64,000 nt of DNA from Nonomuraea angiospora (GTDB lineage: Bacteria; Actinomycetota; Actinomycetes; Streptosporangiales; Streptosporangiaceae), in NCBI RefSeq assembly GCF_014873145.1, contig NZ_JADBEK010000001.1, positions 9,176,001 to 9,240,000 of the forward strand, read 5' to 3'. Below the pieces are notes generated by a model. It saw only the letters and a list, made by a program, of their open reading frames with translations, was not told the origin of the DNA and searched no databases. Position numbers and translations under genes: made by a program. Shown piece by piece: positions 18,718 to 29,984 of the stretch (its first letter is position 1; each line of letters starts with the position of its first letter).

Positions 18718-20090
18718 CTACAGCCGTCCGGCCGCCTTCAGGGCCAGGTACGCGTCCGCGAGCGCGGGGGCGATGTCCTCCGGAGGCGCGTCCACGACCT
18801 CCACCCCGTGCCGCCGCAGCCGGGCGGTGATGCGCCGGCGTTCGAGCTGGGCGTGCTCGGCCGCCGCCGCGTCGTACACCTCCTCGGCCGACCCCCGGCG
18901 CCCCGCCATGGCCGCCACCCGGGGGTCCGACACCCCGGCCACCAGCACCAGGTGGCGCGAGGAGAGCTGGGGGAGCACCGGCATGAGCCCCTCGTCCAGG
19001 GCCGCCCCGTTGAGGTCGGTGAGGAGCACGACGAGGCAGCGCCGCTTGGCCCGCGACAGGACGGCCGCCACCATGCCCTGCGAGTCGGCCTCGATCAGCT
19101 CCGCCTCGATCGGCGCCATCACGTTGACCAGCGACGACAGCAGCTCCGTGCGCGACGCCCCGCTCACCCAGGCGCGCACCGCCCGGTCGTAGGCGAGGAA
19201 GTCGACCTGGTCACCGGCCCTGGCGGCCAGCGCGGCCAGCAGCAGCGCGGCGTCCATCGACCAGTCGAGGCGCGGCCAGCCGGGCGCCGGGCGCGGATCC
19301 GGCCGTACGAGCAGCCCGGCACCGCCCGCGACGGCCCCGGCCAGGGGGATGGGCGCGTCGCCCACCCGGCCGGCGGAGGTGCGGCCGGTGTCGAGCACGA
19401 TCAGCACGCGGCGGTCGCGCTCCGGGCGCCAGGTGCGCACGACCACGTCGTGGCGGCGGGCCGTGGCCCGCCAGTCGATGGAGCGCACGTCGTCGCCCAC
19501 CACGTACTCCCGCAGCGAGTCGAACTCCGTCCCCTGCCCGCGCACCAGCGCCGGGTGCTGGCCGTCCAGTTCGCGGAGCCTGGCCAGCCTGGACGGCAGG
19601 TGCTTGCGCGACAGGAACGGCGGCAGCACGCGCACCGACCACGGCGCCTGGTGGCTGCCCTGGCGGGCGGCCAGGCCCAGCGGCCCGACCGAGCGCACCG
19701 TGACCGCCACGGACGAGCGGTCGCCGCGCCTGGTCGGGGCGAGCGTCACGGTGATCTTGCGGCGCTCGCCCTTGGGCACGTCCAGGTCGGCGACGCGCGG
19801 CGTGGCGCCCGCCGACGGCGGCCAGGCGTCCCTGAGCGCGCCGCGCACCCGCCTGGAGCCGGGGTTCTCGACGATCAGCTCGACCGTGGCCCGCTGGCCG
19901 AGCCGTATGAGAGTGTCGCCGGAACGGTGGAACCTCAGCGGGCGCACGGCTCCGGCGAACACCAGGTCCACCAGGATCGCGGCGGCCAGCAGCAGGCAGA
20001 CCCCGGCCAGCGCGGCCCCGGGCTGCGGCGCCAGCAGCACCACGACGATCCCGATCGCCGCGACCAGCCCGGCACGTCCCGTGAGAGCCA

Positions 20091-20091
<1 letters not shown>
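18718..20091 (-). CDS. DUF58 domain protein (MoxR-associated, vWA-like)
   Basis: The 457-residue product has two N-terminal membrane helices (residues 1-40) and a beta-rich domain. Then comes the DUF58 motif VRSIDWRATARRHDVVVRTWRPERDR and a von Willebrand A-like fold with VLIVLDTGRTSAG in place of a full DxSxS. MoxR-type ATPases act as chaperones for such vWA proteins. Its start overlaps the moxR stop by one base (TGATG at 20089-20093), so the two are co-translated. The client pathway is unknown; envelope assembly is the usual suggestion. Confidence 0.85.
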
Positions 20092-21060
<969 letters not shown>

Positions 21061-21071
<11 letters not shown>

Positions 21072-22239
21072 TGACCTGCCTTTCGATGAAGTCCAGATAT
21101 CCGGCCAACCCGACGAGCCCGGCGTCGTCCGCCGGCGGCGGCCCGTAGAGCGCCGCGCCGACCTGGTGGGCGTCCTGGCCGGTGCGGGCGGCGAGCGCCG
21201 CGACGACCTCGTTCGGCCCGGCCCCCGATCCGAGCCCCAGCCTGGGTGTGAGCCGGTCGATCGTGCCCTCGCGCAGCGACTCCGCCGCCCGCTGCCGCGC
21301 GCGCCTGGCCCGGTAGAGCCTGCCGCGGCCCTCGACGGTCTCGGCCGCGCGCACGACGACGGGCAGCTTCTCCGTCACCACCGGGCCCAGCCGCCTGCCC
21401 CGCCAGAACGCCGTGACGATCAGGGCGATGAGGGACATGTAGACGGTCCAGCGGATGCTCTCCGGCATGAGGTCCTCCATCGACTTGCCGCGCTCGCCCG
21501 GCAGCTCGGCGATGGGCGGCGGGGTCGCGGGGCGGACCAGCCAGGTCACGGGCCTGCCAGTGCCGATCAGGTTGAGCGCGAGCGCGGCGTTGCCGTCCTC
21601 GGCCAGGCGCTGGTTGGTCATGAAGCCGCCGTCGCCGACGACCGTGGTCACGCCGCCCGCCTGCGGGAAGCTGACCAGCGCGTATCCGTCGCCGGCCGGG
21701 TAGCAGCCGGTGGCCCCGGAGGGGCCGCTGAAGGTGGCGCCGCCCAGGTAGGCGCTGCCCGCGGCCCGGGCGGCGGGCAGCGCGCACTCGGGCTCGCGCG
21801 AGCGCGTGCGTACCGAGCCCGGCTCGCTGTGCACGCCGGGGGCGAGGACGTCGAGACCGGGGACCTCGCCGACGATCAGCCGGTCGCTCTGGATCCGGGT
21901 CAGGTCGTATTCGTCGAAGTACAACGTGTCGGTGATCAGCAGCAGCCGGTTGCCGGTGGTGGCCTTGGCGGCGGCGGCTTCCACGGAGTCGACCCGGTCC
22001 ACCGTGACACCCCGGGACCTGAGCACCTCGGCCAGCGCCTTGGAGCCCGCCAGAGTGGTGTCGTCGGGGTCCAGGGGCCGCGACGGGCCCGGCTCCGGGC
22101 CGAACAGGACGCCCGCGACCGCGACGAGCACGATGACGAGGCCGAGCAGGACGATGATCCGGCTGCCGCGCCAGGTGGAGCGCGCGGTGGGGGAGGTCGG
22201 GTAGGACGCGCCGCCGGGGGGCCGCGTGAGGACGCTCAT
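21061..22239 (-). CDS. DUF4350 domain membrane protein
   Basis: The 392-residue protein has a hydrophobic helix near residues 28-47. An extracytoplasmic GATase-like DUF4350 domain follows (TTLAGSKALAEVLRSRGVTVDRV, NRLLLITDTLYFDEYDL), then a second helix around 265-285 (SIRWTVYMSLIALIVTAFW) and a cytoplasmic basic tail. Function is unknown. The start overlaps the upstream gene's stop as ATGA (22236-22239) and its end overlaps moxR, so the operon is tightly coupled. Confidence 0.8.
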
Positions 22240-22952
22240 GCCGTCCCACCTGCCCCGGGCCGCTCGCCCGGGGCCGCGCCGACCGGGGCCGCGCCGACCG
22301 GGGCCGCGCCGACCGGGGTCCAGGCCGTGGCCGCCGCCGCGCCGGCCCCGACCGGGACCGGGCGGGCCTGGCGGAGCTGCTCGTCCAGGTCGGCCATCTC
22401 CTCGTACGCCTCCTGCGTGCCCGCCACCCCGCCGTAGGTCACGTCGTCGAACGACCGGGCGGCCGCCGCCAGCCTCGTGGCGAAGCCGGGCAGCGAGAGG
22501 GCCGCCTCACGGGTCAGCTCGTCGGCCGTGCGCCCCGGCATGCCGTCGACGAGCGCGCGTTCCTCCAGGTCACGGGCGATGGCGCGGAGCCGTTCACGGA
22601 TGGCCTCGCTCCAGCGCCGCTCGGCGGCCAGCGCGGCGGCCGCCGCCCGGTGCTCGGCCGCCGTCATCACCCGCTCCCCGAACAGCCCGCCCACGGCGGG
22701 CGCGTTCTTGCGGCTGGCCCTGCGGAGCTGCCACGAGATCAGCATGATCAGCGTGAGGATGACCAGCACGATGATCACGGAGGCGATGACCCCTCCGGCG
22801 GGGCCCCCGCCCGCGGCCGTGTCCACCAGGTCGCCGAGGAACTGCATGACCCGCCGGTAGATCAGGTCGAGCAGGGACTCCTTGTCGTATGCAGGCTTGA
22901 GGAGCTCCTCCGCGGCCCGGCGCGCGGCCTCCTCCCTGTCGATCGGGCTCAC
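22236..22952 (-). CDS. DUF4129 domain membrane protein
   Basis: The 238-residue product begins VSPIDREEAARRAAEELLKPAYDKESLLDLIYRRVMQFLG, has one strong membrane helix (VIASVIIVLVILTLIMLISW), and a C-terminal DUF4129 helical domain (AAERRWSEAIRERLRAIARDLEERALVDGMPGRTADELTREA). The tail has three tandem VGAAP pentapeptides encoded by a 15-bp repeat at about 22278-22322. The GTG start shares GTGA with the upstream stop (22949-22952). It is usually the first DUF of the MoxR operon; the role is unknown. Confidence 0.78.
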   Translation of the reverse strand: MSPIDREEAARRAAEELLKPAYDKESLLDLIYRRVMQFLGDLVDTAAGGGPAGGVIASVIIVLVILTLIMLISWQLRRASRKNAPAVGGLFGERVMTAAEHRAAAAALAAERRWSEAIRERLRAIARDLEERALVDGMPGRTADELTREAALSLPGFATRLAAAARSFDDVTYGGVAGTQEAYEEMADLDEQLRQARPVPVGAGAAAATAWTPVGAAPVGAAPVGAAPGERPGAGGTA

Positions 22953-24211
22953 GGCCTGGCGGAGTTGGAGGGGTGCCAGAGCTCGTCCGCGGAGGCGTGC
23001 ACCCATCCCTGGCGCTGCTGCTCGATGGCCGCCGTCTGCAGCACGAGGTCGAACGCCTCGCTGCGCATGCGCCGGTCGGCGTAGAGCAGGCCGGCGACCC
23101 CGGCCTGGAACGGATAGGTGAGCATCGATGCGAGCGTGCCGCCGAGGGCGATGAGCACGGTGGACACGACGGTGGAGGCCACCGAGCCCGCGCCGAACAT
23201 GCCGAACAGCGTGCCCGCCAGCGTGAAGGGCACAGACAGGACGCCCGCCACGAGCCCGACCAGCAGGGACGTGAGCAGCAGGATGCCGAAGACGCGCCAG
23301 AAGTCGCCGCTCACCAGGTGCCACGAGCGCCGCATGGACTCGATCGCCCCCCTGCCCTCCAGCACCACGATGGGCGAGGCGAAGGCGAAGCGGGTCGTGA
23401 AGAACAGGTAGTAGCCGACGTAGACGATCATGAACAGGAAGGTCAACCCGAGGATCACGCCCGCTCCGCCGGAGGAGACGTTCATCGCGACCACCACGAT
23501 GAGCAGCACCATCACGACCAGCGGCACCAGCATGATGACGGCCATCAGCGCCACGACGCCGAACAGCGCGGGCACCCTGCCCTTGACGAGCCGCCACGCC
23601 TCACCGGCGGTGATGCCGCCGCCGAAGACGGCCCGGCCGAGGATCCTGGTCAGCACGCCGGTCAGCAGCGTGACCACGACGAACTGGACCATGTACGAGA
23701 CGAGCGTGCCGCCGTACTGGGCGGCGAGGCCGTACACGCTGGTGAGCTGGCCGGAGGAGGTGTACGCGCTCTCCGGGTCGGTGAGCGTGCCGCTCACGGT
23801 GTCGAGCACGAACGCCTGGCTGACGGCCACGGGCACGGCGGCGAGCAGAGCGGCGACGGCCGACAGGCCGAGCACGGCCTTCGGGTTGGACCGGATCAGC
23901 TTGATCGTGCCGTCGAGGATGTCGCCGAGGCCCAGCGGCCGCAGCGGGATGATGCCCGGTCTCAGCGCCTGCGGAGGCGGCGCGTATCCGTAACCGGGCT
24001 GAGGATGCGGATAGGGCGGATAAGGTGTTTGGGGCCCGGGTCCCAGTGGCTGTTGTTGCTGAAGGGGCTCCCCGTACGGCTGCCCATAGGGCGTCTGCTG
24101 CGGCGCACCTGGCGCGGTCCACGGGGAGGCCGGCGGGGCGCTGTAGGGCGGGGGCTGCTCGGCCGACCAGCCTGATGGCGTCTCGGGCGGGGGACCGTGA
24201 CCGTCTGACAT
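22949..24211 (-). CDS. Multi-pass membrane protein with Pro-rich N-terminus (GPDPase membrane-domain-like)
   Basis: The 420-residue protein begins MSDGHGPPPETPSGW and has a disordered Pro/Gln/Tyr-rich region to about residue 95. It then has LGLGDILDGTIKLIRSNPKAVLGLSAVAALL and about six membrane helices with EGRGAIESMRRSWHLVSGDFWRVFGILLL. This pattern is annotated in actinobacteria as glycerophosphoryl diester phosphodiesterase membrane domain or DUF7544-like; no catalytic domain is present. It is the first gene of the overlapping operon that runs down to DUF58. The 272 bp before mtrA hold its promoter, divergent from mtrA. Confidence 0.68.
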   Translation of the reverse strand: MSDGHGPPPETPSGWSAEQPPPYSAPPASPWTAPGAPQQTPYGQPYGEPLQQQQPLGPGPQTPYPPYPHPQPGYGYAPPPQALRPGIIPLRPLGLGDILDGTIKLIRSNPKAVLGLSAVAALLAAVPVAVSQAFVLDTVSGTLTDPESAYTSSGQLTSVYGLAAQYGGTLVSYMVQFVVVTLLTGVLTRILGRAVFGGGITAGEAWRLVKGRVPALFGVVALMAVIMLVPLVVMVLLIVVVAMNVSSGGAGVILGLTFLFMIVYVGYYLFFTTRFAFASPIVVLEGRGAIESMRRSWHLVSGDFWRVFGILLLTSLLVGLVAGVLSVPFTLAGTLFGMFGAGSVASTVVSTVLIALGGTLASMLTYPFQAGVAGLLYADRRMRSEAFDLVLQTAAIEQQRQGWVHASADELWHPSNSARP

Positions 24212-24483
24212 ATCCCAATCCTGGCATGCTGAACGGGGCATTGGTGTCACTGAGCGCATTCGCCGTCGCATCCTTGCCGCATTCGACGGCGAATCCGGTC
24301 GAGGTTCATGGCCAGGGGATGGCAGAAAGTTGCTCTGTTACCGCAGACTTGAGATTGCGGTCGCGGGGGGCGGACCTAAAATTCGCCTTTTGCATGGCTC
24401 ATGTCACACTCATGGGCCTACCAAGGGTAACCTTCAGCGGTCGTGCGGGTATGTCCCACAATGCGTAGAACGAATGAGGGGCC

Positions 24484-25161
24484 ATGAAAGGTCGCGTGCT
24501 GGTCGTCGATGACGACGCCGCTCTCGCCGAGATGCTGGGGATCGTCCTGCGAGGGGAAGGCTTCGAGCCGTCTTTTGTCTCCGACGGCGACAAGGCCCTC
24601 GATGCGTTCCGGGATACACGCCCGGACCTGGTCCTGCTCGACCTGATGCTGCCGGGGGCGGACGGCATCGACGTCGCGCGCAGGATCAGGGCTGAGTCGG
24701 GGGTTCCGATCGTCATGCTCACGGCCAAGAGCGACACGATCGACGTCGTGCTCGGGCTGGAGTCGGGGGCCGACGACTACATCGTCAAGCCGTTCAAGCC
24801 GAAGGAGCTCGTGGCCCGGGTGCGGGCGCGGCTTCGCCGCACCGATGAGCCGACCCCCGAGATCCTCCAGATCGGCGACATCACCATCGACGTGGCCGGG
24901 CACTCGGTCAAGCGGGGCGAGGAGACGATCAACCTCACGCCGCTGGAGTTCGACCTGCTGGTCGCGCTGGCCCGCAAGCCGCGCCAGGTGTTCACCCGCG
25001 AGGTCCTGCTGGAGCAGGTCTGGGGCTACCGCCACGCGGCCGACACGCGGCTGGTCAACGTACACGTGCAGCGGCTCAGGGCCAAGATCGAGAAGGACCC
25101 CGAGCACCCCGAGATCGTGGTGACGGTCCGCGGCGTCGGCTACAAAGCCGGCCCCGCCTAG
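24484..25161 (+). CDS. mtrA: Two-component response regulator MtrA
   Basis: The 225-residue OmpR/PhoB-type regulator has an acidic pocket VVDDDAA, phosphoacceptor Asp53 in LLDLML, the switch Thr and Lys (MLTAKSD, VKPFKPKE) and a winged-helix domain (LTPLEFDLLVALARKPRQVFTREVLLEQVWGYRHAADTRLVNVHVQRLR). It is near-identical in pattern to actinobacterial MtrA, which controls cell division, osmotic response and, in Streptomyces, development and antibiotic genes. It is followed 18 bp later by its kinase gene and then lpqB, the invariant mtrAB-lpqB order. Confidence 0.96.
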   Translation: MKGRVLVVDDDAALAEMLGIVLRGEGFEPSFVSDGDKALDAFRDTRPDLVLLDLMLPGADGIDVARRIRAESGVPIVMLTAKSDTIDVVLGLESGADDYIVKPFKPKELVARVRARLRRTDEPTPEILQIGDITIDVAGHSVKRGEETINLTPLEFDLLVALARKPRQVFTREVLLEQVWGYRHAADTRLVNVHVQRLRAKIEKDPEHPEIVVTVRGVGYKAGPA

Positions 25162-25179
25162 TCCACGTCCCGTTCTGCC

Positions 25180-26898
25180 ATGCCCCCGGCGAAGAAGCGA
25201 TCCCGCCGACGGACATTCCGCCAGATTCTCGGCGGGGTTCGCCGGCGGGTGCGCCGTGCGGCAGGCAGGACACGGAGCGTGTGGCGGCGCTCGCTCCAGC
25301 TCCAGGTGGTCACCAGCACGCTGGTGATCTCCGTGATCGTGGTGGTCGTGCTGGGCACGTTCCTGTCCGAGCAGATCAACCGGTCGGTCGTGCAGAGCAG
25401 CCAGCGCTCCTCCGCCAGCGAGGCGTTCGCCGACCGCCTCCAGATCGCCGACGCGCTGGCGCCCGAGACCGACGACCCGACCAAGCCCGCCGACAGCAAG
25501 AAGGGCTCGGCCAACCCGCTCGACGACGTCATGGACATCGTCACCGGATCGGGCGAGAACGGCTCCAAGAAGCGCTACGACGTGCTGATACTCAACCAGG
25601 CGATCCCGGGCCAGTCGCGGGCGTCCGGGGGCGTCGTGCCGTCCAACGTGCCGGAGAGCCTGCGGCACAACGTGCAGAAGAAGACCGTCGGGTCCATCGA
25701 GAAGATCAAGTTCGTCGGTGAGAGCCAGCCCAGGCTCACGTACGTGGTCGGCGGCACCGTGCACGTGCCGTCCACCGGCCAGAACTACGAGGTCTACCAC
25801 TTCTTCCCGTTCACGGACGAAGAGGAGCTGCTGTCCAACGTCCGGCTGGCCATCGTCGTGGTCGGCCTCGGGCTCGTGCTGCTGCTCGCCGCCATCGCGT
25901 ACCTGGTCGCCCGCCAGGTCGTCACCCCCGTACGGCTGGCGCGCCAGGCCGCCGAGCGCCTGGCCTCCGGCAAGCTGGACGAACGCCTCAAGGTGCGCGG
26001 CGAGGACGACCTGGCCCGCCTGGCGAACTCGTTCAACGAGATGGCCGCCAACCTGGCGCTGAAGATCCACCAGCTGGAGGAGCTCTCGCAGGTCCAGCGG
26101 CAGTTCGTCTCCGACGTCTCCCACGAGCTGCGCACGCCGCTGACGACCGTGCGCATGGCCGCCGACCTGCTCTACGACGCCCGCGAGGACTTCGACCCGA
26201 TGGCCGCCCGCTCGGCGGAGCTCATGCAGGCCCAGCTCGAACGGTTCGAGTCGATGCTGGCCGACCTCCTGGAGATCAGCCGCTACGACGCCGGCGCCGC
26301 CACGCTCGACCTCGACTCCGTGGACGTGCGCGACGTGGTGCTGCGGGCCATCGCCGACTCCGAGGCGCTGGCCGAGCGGCACGCGACCCGCTTCGAGCTC
26401 CGGCTGCCGAACGAGCCGTGCATGGCCGAGATCGACAACCGCAGGGTCGAGCGGATCCTGCGCAACCTGCTGTTCAACGCCATCGAGCACGGCGAGGGCA
26501 GGGACATCGTGGTCACCGTCGGCGCCGACCGGGACGCGGTCGCGGTCGCCGTGCGCGACCACGGGATCGGGCTGAAGGGCGGCGAGGACACGATGGTGTT
26601 CGACCGGTTCTGGCGGGCCGACCCGTCGCGGGCGCGGACGATCGGCGGCACCGGGCTCGGGCTGGCGATCTCGCGCGAGGACGCCACGCTGCACGGCGGC
26701 TGGCTGCAGGCGTGGGGGCAGCCGGGGGAGGGCTCGCAGTTCAGGCTGACGCTGCCGAGGACGGCCGGGGCCGATCTGAAGGGCTCGCCGCTGTCGCTGG
26801 TGCCGCCGGAGATCGAGATGCGGCGTACGTGGCGCACGGCCATGACGCCGGTGCTGCTGCCGGCCTCGGGGGACGGGGCCGACCATGACGACGACTAG
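25180..26898 (+). CDS. mtrB: Sensor histidine kinase MtrB
   Basis: The 572-residue kinase has a basic N-terminus, TM1 (about 45-65), an extracellular sensor of about 160 residues, TM2 (about 223-245) and a HAMP linker. The H-box VSHELRTPL follows (His315), then N-box NLLFNAIEHGEG and G-boxes HGIGLKGGED and GGTGLGLAIS. It phosphorylates MtrA. The stop lies 11 bases inside lpqB, coupling the two. No good ribosome-binding site precedes the ATG at 25180, so it is probably co-translated with mtrA. Confidence 0.94.
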   Translation: MPPAKKRSRRRTFRQILGGVRRRVRRAAGRTRSVWRRSLQLQVVTSTLVISVIVVVVLGTFLSEQINRSVVQSSQRSSASEAFADRLQIADALAPETDDPTKPADSKKGSANPLDDVMDIVTGSGENGSKKRYDVLILNQAIPGQSRASGGVVPSNVPESLRHNVQKKTVGSIEKIKFVGESQPRLTYVVGGTVHVPSTGQNYEVYHFFPFTDEEELLSNVRLAIVVVGLGLVLLLAAIAYLVARQVVTPVRLARQAAERLASGKLDERLKVRGEDDLARLANSFNEMAANLALKIHQLEELSQVQRQFVSDVSHELRTPLTTVRMAADLLYDAREDFDPMAARSAELMQAQLERFESMLADLLEISRYDAGAATLDLDSVDVRDVVLRAIADSEALAERHATRFELRLPNEPCMAEIDNRRVERILRNLLFNAIEHGEGRDIVVTVGADRDAVAVAVRDHGIGLKGGEDTMVFDRFWRADPSRARTIGGTGLGLAISREDATLHGGWLQAWGQPGEGSQFRLTLPRTAGADLKGSPLSLVPPEIEMRRTWRTAMTPVLLPASGDGADHDDD

Positions 26899-28630
26899 GC
26901 GGCGTGAGCGGGCCTGGCGGCTCGGCGCGGTGTTCGTGATCGCGGTCGCCGTGGTCTGCGCGGGCTCCGGCTGCACCGTGATCCCCGTGACCGGCCCCAT
27001 CACCCTCAACGAGGCAGGCAGCGGCGACCCGCTGAGCAAGCCGTTCCACCGAATGATCGCCTTCCCGCCGGACAAGACCTGGAACGAGGAGCAGACGATC
27101 AGGGGCCTGCAGGCGGCCATGGCCGCCTACGCCGACGACCCGACCATCCTGCCCCAGTACCTCACCCCGGAGGCGCGGGCGAAATGGAGCGCCTCGGGGC
27201 CGGTGACGGTGGTCGACGACGCGTTCGAGGTCGTGCCGCCCTCTCAGCGTGAGGATCTGGGGCCGGTGGAGAAGGTCATGCTCAAGGGCCAGTGGGTGGC
27301 GCGCATCAACGAGGACGACTCGTACGCCCCCACCACGGGCAAGTGGGAGGACTACTCCGTCGAGCTCGTCAAGGCCCAGGACGGCGGTTACCTGGTCAAG
27401 AGCCTGCCCAACGGGCTGCTGCTCACCAACTCCGACGTGAGCCGCGCGTACCGGGCCACGAACCTCTACTACCTCAACGGCAACAGCCCGAACACGCTGG
27501 TCGTGGACCGCGTGCGCCTGCGGCTGAAGCCGACGGAGACATACGCGCAGACCATCCTGCAGCGCCTGCTCAAGAGCCCCACCTCGGCCCTGCAAGGGGC
27601 GGTGACGACGAGCTTCCCGTCCGACACCAAGGTCGAGTCGATCAGGTCCGGCGAGGACCGCGTGGTGATCAACCTGTCCGGCCCCCTCGACACCCTCGAC
27701 CTGAGCGCCGAGGACTCCCTGCGGGCCCAGATCAGGTACAGCCTGAACAAGAACGAGATCGCCAAGGGCCGCGTCATCGAGATCCAGGTGAACGGGGAGT
27801 CCTACTCCATCGACCGGCCCGACTCCGACGACGACTGGCTGGACGCCACCAGCGACGCCGCGTACTACATCAGCAAGGGCGCCGTCCACTACATGAGCAA
27901 GGACGGGCCCGCGGGCAGCGTGCCGGGTCCGGCGGGGCAGGAGCGCGAGGGCTTCCACGGCTTCGCCCTGTCCAAGGACGGCGGGTACGTCGCCGCCCAG
28001 ACCTCGACCGGCATCTCGGTGGCGGCGCTGACGCCGTCGGGGCGCTGGCAGGAGGTCATCCAGGGCAAGCTGACCCCGCCCACGTGGCACCGGGACGGCT
28101 CCCTGTGGACCTACGACCAGACGAACGGCGCCCTGCTCCGGTACGACCCGCTCAGCGGGAAGGGACCCCAGCGGATCTCCGCGCCCAAGCTGACCGGGCT
28201 GGACGTCACCCGGCTCAGGATCGCCAGGGACGGCGTCCGGGTGGCGGTCACCACCGGGCAGAACACCGTCCAGATCGGCGCGCTCACGGGTGGGGCGGCG
28301 GGGATGATGCTGGGCAACTTCCAGGCCCTGACCACCACCGAGGGGGGAAACAAGATCCTCGACGTGGCCTGGGAGGATGACGAGCACCTGCTGGTGCTGG
28401 TCGAGGGCCAGGCCGGGCAGGTGCTCAACGAGATCAACGTGGGGGACGGGGAGATCGAGGGAGTGCCGCTGAAGGAGCCGCTCGCGTCGGTGGCCGCGGT
28501 CAAGGACCGCGTGCTGGCGGAGGCGAAGATGGCCAAGGGCAACCAGATCATGGAGCTCAGCCAGGACCGGCAGTCCTGGACCACCAAGATCGAATCCGGC
28601 GGCAGCACCCCGCTCTTCCCCCTGGGATAG
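26885..28630 (+). CDS. lpqB: Lipoprotein LpqB
   Basis: The 581-residue lipoprotein has a signal peptide ending in the lipobox AGSGC (Cys30), a GerMN-type domain in the middle (TLVVDRVRLRLKPTETYAQTILQRLLKSPTS, AEDSLRAQIRYSLNKNEIAKG) and a C-terminal propeller-like region. LpqB binds the extracellular part of MtrB and tunes MtrA phosphorylation. Its 14-bp overlap with mtrB fits this partnership. Confidence 0.93.
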   Translation: MTTTRRRERAWRLGAVFVIAVAVVCAGSGCTVIPVTGPITLNEAGSGDPLSKPFHRMIAFPPDKTWNEEQTIRGLQAAMAAYADDPTILPQYLTPEARAKWSASGPVTVVDDAFEVVPPSQREDLGPVEKVMLKGQWVARINEDDSYAPTTGKWEDYSVELVKAQDGGYLVKSLPNGLLLTNSDVSRAYRATNLYYLNGNSPNTLVVDRVRLRLKPTETYAQTILQRLLKSPTSALQGAVTTSFPSDTKVESIRSGEDRVVINLSGPLDTLDLSAEDSLRAQIRYSLNKNEIAKGRVIEIQVNGESYSIDRPDSDDDWLDATSDAAYYISKGAVHYMSKDGPAGSVPGPAGQEREGFHGFALSKDGGYVAAQTSTGISVAALTPSGRWQEVIQGKLTPPTWHRDGSLWTYDQTNGALLRYDPLSGKGPQRISAPKLTGLDVTRLRIARDGVRVAVTTGQNTVQIGALTGGAAGMMLGNFQALTTTEGGNKILDVAWEDDEHLLVLVEGQAGQVLNEINVGDGEIEGVPLKEPLASVAAVKDRVLAEAKMAKGNQIMELSQDRQSWTTKIESGGSTPLFPLG

Positions 28631-28661
28631 CGCTCGTCCGGGTCGGTCCTCCGGGCGGAAA

Positions 28662-29375
28662 TTGTCGGTGGCGGGCGGCATCCTGGCACGCGTGCTGACC
28701 TCCGTGCTCGACCTCGTCCTCCCGCAGTCCTGCGCCGGGTGCGGCGCCGGAGGGGCGCGGTGGTGCCCGGGCTGTCATGCCGGGCTCGTCGGCGCGCCCG
28801 CCAGGCGGTTGCCCGACCCGGTGCCGGACGGCCTGCCCGACTGCTGGTCGGCGGCACCGTACGAGGGCGCGGTGCGCAGGGCGGTCGTGGCGTACAAGGA
28901 GCGGGGCGCGGTGGCGTTGGCGGAGGTGCTGGCGGAGGCCGTGGCGTTCACCGTCGTGACGGCGGTCAACGGCGCGAAGGCACCCTGGGCCGGCGGGCGG
29001 TTCGCGGTGGTGCCGGTGCCGAGCGCGCGGCGGACGCGCCGGCACCGGGGCCACGACCCGGTCGGGCGGCTGGCGGTGCTGGCCGCGGGCCGGCTGCGGG
29101 CATGGGGCCTGCGGGCCGAGGCCTGGCCGGCGCTGGGTCAGGCGCGGCGGGTGGCCGACCAGGCGGGGCTGAGTTCCGCCGAGAGGAGCTCCAACCTCGC
29201 GGGGTCACTCCAGGTGCGGCGGGCCGCGAAAGGCCCTCCAGCGGCCTGTGCGGTGCTCCTGGACGACATTGTCACGACCGGCGCCACCCTCGTGGAGGCG
29301 GCCAGGGCGCTGACCTCGGCGGGGGTGCGAGTGCCGCTGGCCGCGACCGTGGCCGCGACACGCCGAAGATCTTGA
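28662..29375 (+). CDS. comF: ComF family phosphoribosyltransferase
   Basis: The 237-residue product starts with a helix and a zinc-ribbon-like CAGCGAGGARWCPGCHAGL. It ends in a type I phosphoribosyltransferase domain with the PRPP loop VLLDDIVTTGATLVEAA. In competent bacteria ComF aids DNA uptake; in actinobacteria it is a conserved gene downstream of lpqB (the Rv3242c position) of unproven function. Start is uncertain: TTG at 28662 or GTG at 28668, neither with a clear ribosome-binding site. Confidence 0.85.
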   Translation: MSVAGGILARVLTSVLDLVLPQSCAGCGAGGARWCPGCHAGLVGAPARRLPDPVPDGLPDCWSAAPYEGAVRRAVVAYKERGAVALAEVLAEAVAFTVVTAVNGAKAPWAGGRFAVVPVPSARRTRRHRGHDPVGRLAVLAAGRLRAWGLRAEAWPALGQARRVADQAGLSSAERSSNLAGSLQVRRAAKGPPAACAVLLDDIVTTGATLVEAARALTSAGVRVPLAATVAATRRRS

Positions 29376-29437
29376 AAAGGATTACGGTTACGGTGCGTAA
29401 AGAAAGATCCAAATCGCTATCCTCACCAGGAGGCCAC

Positions 29438-29539
29438 ATGTCACTTCCCCCAAGGTGGCGGCGGGGCTGCTCAGTGGGCGGGAGCTCCATCCTCATAAGG
29501 GTTGCCGATCGGTTGAATAGGGCATTTGGGAGAGCATGA
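29438..29539 (+). CDS. Possible 33-residue peptide gene
   Basis: An ATG with AGGAGG four bases upstream opens a 33-codon frame, MSLPPRWRRGCSVGG to RVADRLNRAFGRA. The peptide is basic and amphipathic. Its stop overlaps, as ATGA at 29536-29539, a second 46-codon frame (to 29676). No homologue is recognised; support is only the ribosome-binding site and the overlap. Confidence 0.2.
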   Translation: MSLPPRWRRGCSVGGSSILIRVADRLNRAFGRA

Positions 29540-29804
29540 AGACCCCGGGAAAATCACCGTACGTGATCCTTTGGTCGACCCTCCGGCTGACATTCGCGCA
29601 GGATGCGGATAGCGTTCTGACATGGCACCCGTTCGGGTCCGTGGTTGCGCAGGGTCGGGGTCCCCGGCTCTGCTAGCCGATGCCAGCCGCAGGCAAAACG
29701 GTCCACGTAAGGCGACTCTTTGTCGACCGATCACGGTGCGGCTTAGGGGTAAGTCCTGCCTTCCCGAGGGTCCAGATGTCCCTCGTCAGAAGAGAAGGGC
29801 AGTA

Positions 29805-29984
29805 GTGGCAACAGAGCTGCGAAACCCTCAGCAGGCGGATGTGGGGTCGAAGACCAGGTCGGCCGGGCGGGTGCCAACCGAGTTCCCGGTGACGCAGAGT
29901 CGGAAGAGGGTAACGGTGACAGAAAGGCAGACAGCAGACCCCGTCCGACAGGCACGTCGTCGGGCGCTCTTGCTCAGTCGCTAG
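29805..29984 (+). CDS. Possible 59-residue basic small protein upstream of hpf
   Basis: A GTG preceded by GAAGGG opens a frame starting VATELRNPQQADVG and ending RQARRRALLLSR, 19 bases before hpf. It is rich in Arg and Thr with no recognised family. Third-position G+C is about 70 percent, lower than in certain genes here, which argues against strong selection as coding sequence. It starts right after the hairpin at 29756-29800 and could equally be part of an untranslated leader. Confidence 0.25.
   Translation: MATELRNPQQADVGSKTRSAGRVPTEFPVTQSRKRVTVTERQTADPVRQARRRALLLSR

Noticed and set aside
22949..23597. Extension of the DUF4129 frame upstream beyond 22952
   Set aside because: It runs antiparallel-free but out of frame through the membrane protein gene, giving Arg/His-rich shadow sequence; the GTG at 22952 with GTGA overlap is the sensible start.
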